Made by a program: the position numbers and the translations under genes
From: Clostridiales bacterium
GTDB lineage: Bacteria; Bacillota; Clostridia; Oscillospirales; CAG-382
Assembly: GCA_003343885.1 (NCBI GenBank)
Contig: QAKH01000108.1
Location: 1-6,102 of the forward strand
Direction: 5' to 3'
DNA: 6,102 nucleotides
Notes under the pieces: model-generated
The model's database searches: none
The model's input: only the letters and a program-made list of their open reading frames with translations
Told to the model about the DNA's origin: nothing
Shown: positions 4,697-6,102 of the stretch, in pieces
How the letters are laid out: each line of letters begins with the position of its first letter
How positions within the stretch are numbered: position 1 is the first letter of the stretch

Positions 4697-5341
4697 ATGA
4701 AAGACCATAACGACAGATATATTTCAAAGGCAGTTATACGACGTCTGCCGAGATACTTCAGGTATCTGCGCGAGCTTTTGAGCAATGATATAATGCGCAT
4801 ATCCTCAAAGGAACTGTCGGAGCGGATGAACGTAACAGCTTCCCAAATCAGACAGGACCTTAACTGCTTCGGAGGTTTCGGACAGCAAGGATATGGTTAT
4901 AATGTTAAGTATCTGTACGGCGAGATATCAAAAATACTCGGAGTTGACCGTGGTTTTACAGCTGTTATTGTCGGAATAGGAAATCTCGGTAAAGCGCTTA
5001 TAAATACGCCGATGTTTGAAAAGCGAGGCGTCACGGTCAAAGGCTTGTTTGACGTGGCGGACGGCACTGTGGGACAGTCTTTCGGCAAACTTACCGTGCT
5101 TGACGTTAGTGAAATGTGCGCTTTTTGCAGTAAAGAGAAAATCGACATAGCAATCCTTACTCTCCCGAAGACCGAGGTTTACAGGACTGCGGAAAGTCTT
5201 GCTAAAGCAGGCGTTAAGGGCTTTTGGAATTTTTCAAACGCCGAGCTTTCACTTGAAAACTATCCGGATGTAATTATAGAAAACGTACATCTCGGCGATT
5301 CGCTCATGGCGCTTTGTTACAGTCTTGCGGCAAATGAATAG
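4697..5341 (+). CDS. rex: Redox-sensing transcriptional repressor Rex
   Basis: Cytoplasmic DNA-binding repressor that senses the NADH/NAD+ ratio and releases fermentation and respiratory operators when NADH is high. The 214 residues are full length. The N-terminal winged helix shows ISSKELSERMNVTASQIRQDL (35-55) followed by the Rex signature FGGFGQQGYGY (58-68). The Rossmann domain begins with VGIGNLGKA (92-100), with GLFDVAD (116-122) at the second strand. The C-terminal helix that swaps between subunits is visible as HLGDSLMALCYSLA (198-211). ATG 4697 has AAGGGG 7 bases upstream. It appears monocistronic and is convergent with the DUF6062-like gene. I see no good TTGTTAA-type Rex palindrome directly upstream, so autoregulation is not shown. 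Confidence 0.95.
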   Translation: MKDHNDRYISKAVIRRLPRYFRYLRELLSNDIMRISSKELSERMNVTASQIRQDLNCFGGFGQQGYGYNVKYLYGEISKILGVDRGFTAVIVGIGNLGKALINTPMFEKRGVTVKGLFDVADGTVGQSFGKLTVLDVSEMCAFCSKEKIDIAILTLPKTEVYRTAESLAKAGVKGFWNFSNAELSLENYPDVIIENVHLGDSLMALCYSLAANE

Positions 5342-5363
5342 TATAAACAGGCAAAAATCCGGT

Positions 5364-5410
5364 AAAAAAAAAGCTCCCGGACTCCTCACACTGAGAATTG
5401 TCCGGGAACT
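5364..5410 (-). terminator. Intrinsic terminator of the DUF6062-like gene
   Basis: On the minus strand an 8-bp stem TCCCGGAC / GTCCGGGA (5407-5400 with 5382-5375) can extend by three more pairs past a mismatch and has an inner CTCA / TGAG helix in the loop. It is followed by GC and nine T (5372 to 5364). There is no T-run on the plus strand, so it stops leftward transcription from the right-hand gene and is not a good rex terminator. Confidence 0.85.
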
Positions 5411-5496
5411 TATACAAAAATTATTCGATACGGTATACAATACAGAAAATATGTTTGCCGGAAGAAAATTTCATATAACGCCGACAAAAATGAAGA

Positions 5497-6102
5497 TTAA
5501 AAAGCGTCGCCGCTGAGGAAACGTATAGCTCGTTCTACCGAGTCCTTTGCGTTGCCCCATGGTTCGGCGTCATAGCGGTAGTCGAATTTCTTGCAGAACC
5601 ACGATACATCTTCGGTAAGCGAGCTCATATAGGCACTCTGAACTGCGTCCACAGACTCAATAAACGCCGCAAATGTTTTCTTATCCATGCGAAGCTTGGC
5701 GTACTCTATAAACTGAGCTGCGTGAGGAAGGCAAAAGAACGGCTGCTCGGAAGTAAGCTTGCGAAAATCAGTCTGTTTTTGCCACAGCAGTACGGCGGTG
5801 GAAATCATTTTGGAATATTTATCCTCGACTCTTTTGCAGACATAGCAGTCCGAGCTTAATTTCTTAATATTTTCAACAGCTTTTGTGCTGTTATCTTTTC
5901 CGAAAAGTGATTTTTTACACACGGCAACATTATCGTGCTGGTGCTTGAGGTGACTTTCGAGCATAAGCGCAAGGCTGAGCCGGTTTTTCATTTCAAACAT
6001 CTTATCGAAATGCCTGCGGCAAAATCCCTGCTCGTTTGTCTTTATTCTTACGTCAGGCTCCATCATGGAAGCTCCCATAATAAGTTCAAGCTCTGTATTC
6101 TC
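5497..6102 (-). CDS. DUF6062-like Cys/His protein, 5' end cut by window edge
   Basis: The reading frame stays open to the window edge, giving 201 visible residues: eight (ENTELELI) before the first Met at 6078, which is therefore probably not the start. I recognise the block GASMMEPDVRIKTNEQGFCRRH and NRLSLALMLESHLKH as typical of clostridial DUF6062 proteins of unknown function. Cys/His pairs suggest metal binding: GFCRRH and, numbered from Met 6078, Cys78-x2-Cys81 (CYVC) with Cys116-x2-His119 (CLPH). No signal peptide or membrane segment is visible in this part. It is convergent with rex and ends at its own terminator at 5364-5410. Function is not known; family assignment is from memory of the motif and should be treated as moderate. 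Confidence 0.68.
   Translation of the reverse strand, partial: ENTELELIMGASMMEPDVRIKTNEQGFCRRHFDKMFEMKNRLSLALMLESHLKHQHDNVAVCKKSLFGKDNSTKAVENIKKLSSDCYVCKRVEDKYSKMISTAVLLWQKQTDFRKLTSEQPFFCLPHAAQFIEYAKLRMDKKTFAAFIESVDAVQSAYMSSLTEDVSWFCKKFDYRYDAEPWGNAKDSVERAIRFLSGDAF

Noticed and set aside
5364..5410. Hairpin after rex as a bidirectional terminator
   Set aside because: Only the minus strand has a T-run (nine T); on the plus strand the stem is followed by ACTTATACAAAAATT, too weak to call a rex terminator.
5334..5516. Plus-strand 60-codon ORF overlapping the rex stop (ATG 5334)
   Set aside because: It has no ribosome binding site, its Lys run comes from the T-run of the opposite-strand terminator, and it crosses that terminator hairpin. 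Its end overlaps the DUF6062-like gene. Stop-start overlap with rex alone is not enough.

Overview
The window looks like chromosomal DNA of a low-to-moderate GC Firmicute, most likely in the class Clostridia. The evidence is a folate-type ECF transporter S component behind a tetrahydrofolate riboswitch, a Rex redox repressor, strong AAGGAGG-type ribosome binding sites, sigma-A-like promoters, and a DUF6062-type protein. I see no insertion sequence, phage gene, CRISPR array, tRNA or rRNA. Both ends of the window cut a gene.

Left part (1-1391, minus strand): a transcription unit reads leftward. It has a sigma-A-like promoter (TTGAAA-17-TACAAT), then a tetrahydrofolate riboswitch aptamer beginning almost at the predicted transcript start, then an intrinsic terminator. 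The genes that follow are folT (folate ECF transporter S component) and, 19 bases later, a queG-like epoxyqueuosine reductase cut by the window edge. The gene pair is therefore expected to be shut off when reduced folate is plentiful.

Centre (1483-4306, plus strand): a divergent promoter (TTGATT-17-TATAAT) drives a dCMP deaminase, which makes dUMP for the folate-dependent thymidylate synthase reaction. Next come a low-molecular-weight phosphatase of the protein-arginine-phosphatase type and rimI, separated by 3 bases. After a 141-base gap with its own candidate promoter comes tsaD, the catalytic subunit for the t6A tRNA modification. The usual partners tsaB, tsaE and tsaC are not in the window.

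Right part (4307-6102): a 390-base AT-rich gap carries five same-direction copies of TGTTGATAA, the complement of a near-consensus DnaA box, arranged as two clusters around a palindrome. It is followed by rex on the plus strand. A DUF6062-like gene converges from the right on the minus strand and runs off the window. It has a clear minus-strand intrinsic terminator between it and rex.

The most noteworthy items are the folate-riboswitch control of folT plus a queuosine gene, the DnaA-box-like array upstream of rex, and the duplicated Cys/His metal-site pattern in the DUF6062-like protein. No wholly new system is evident. Most genes belong to recognisable housekeeping families.
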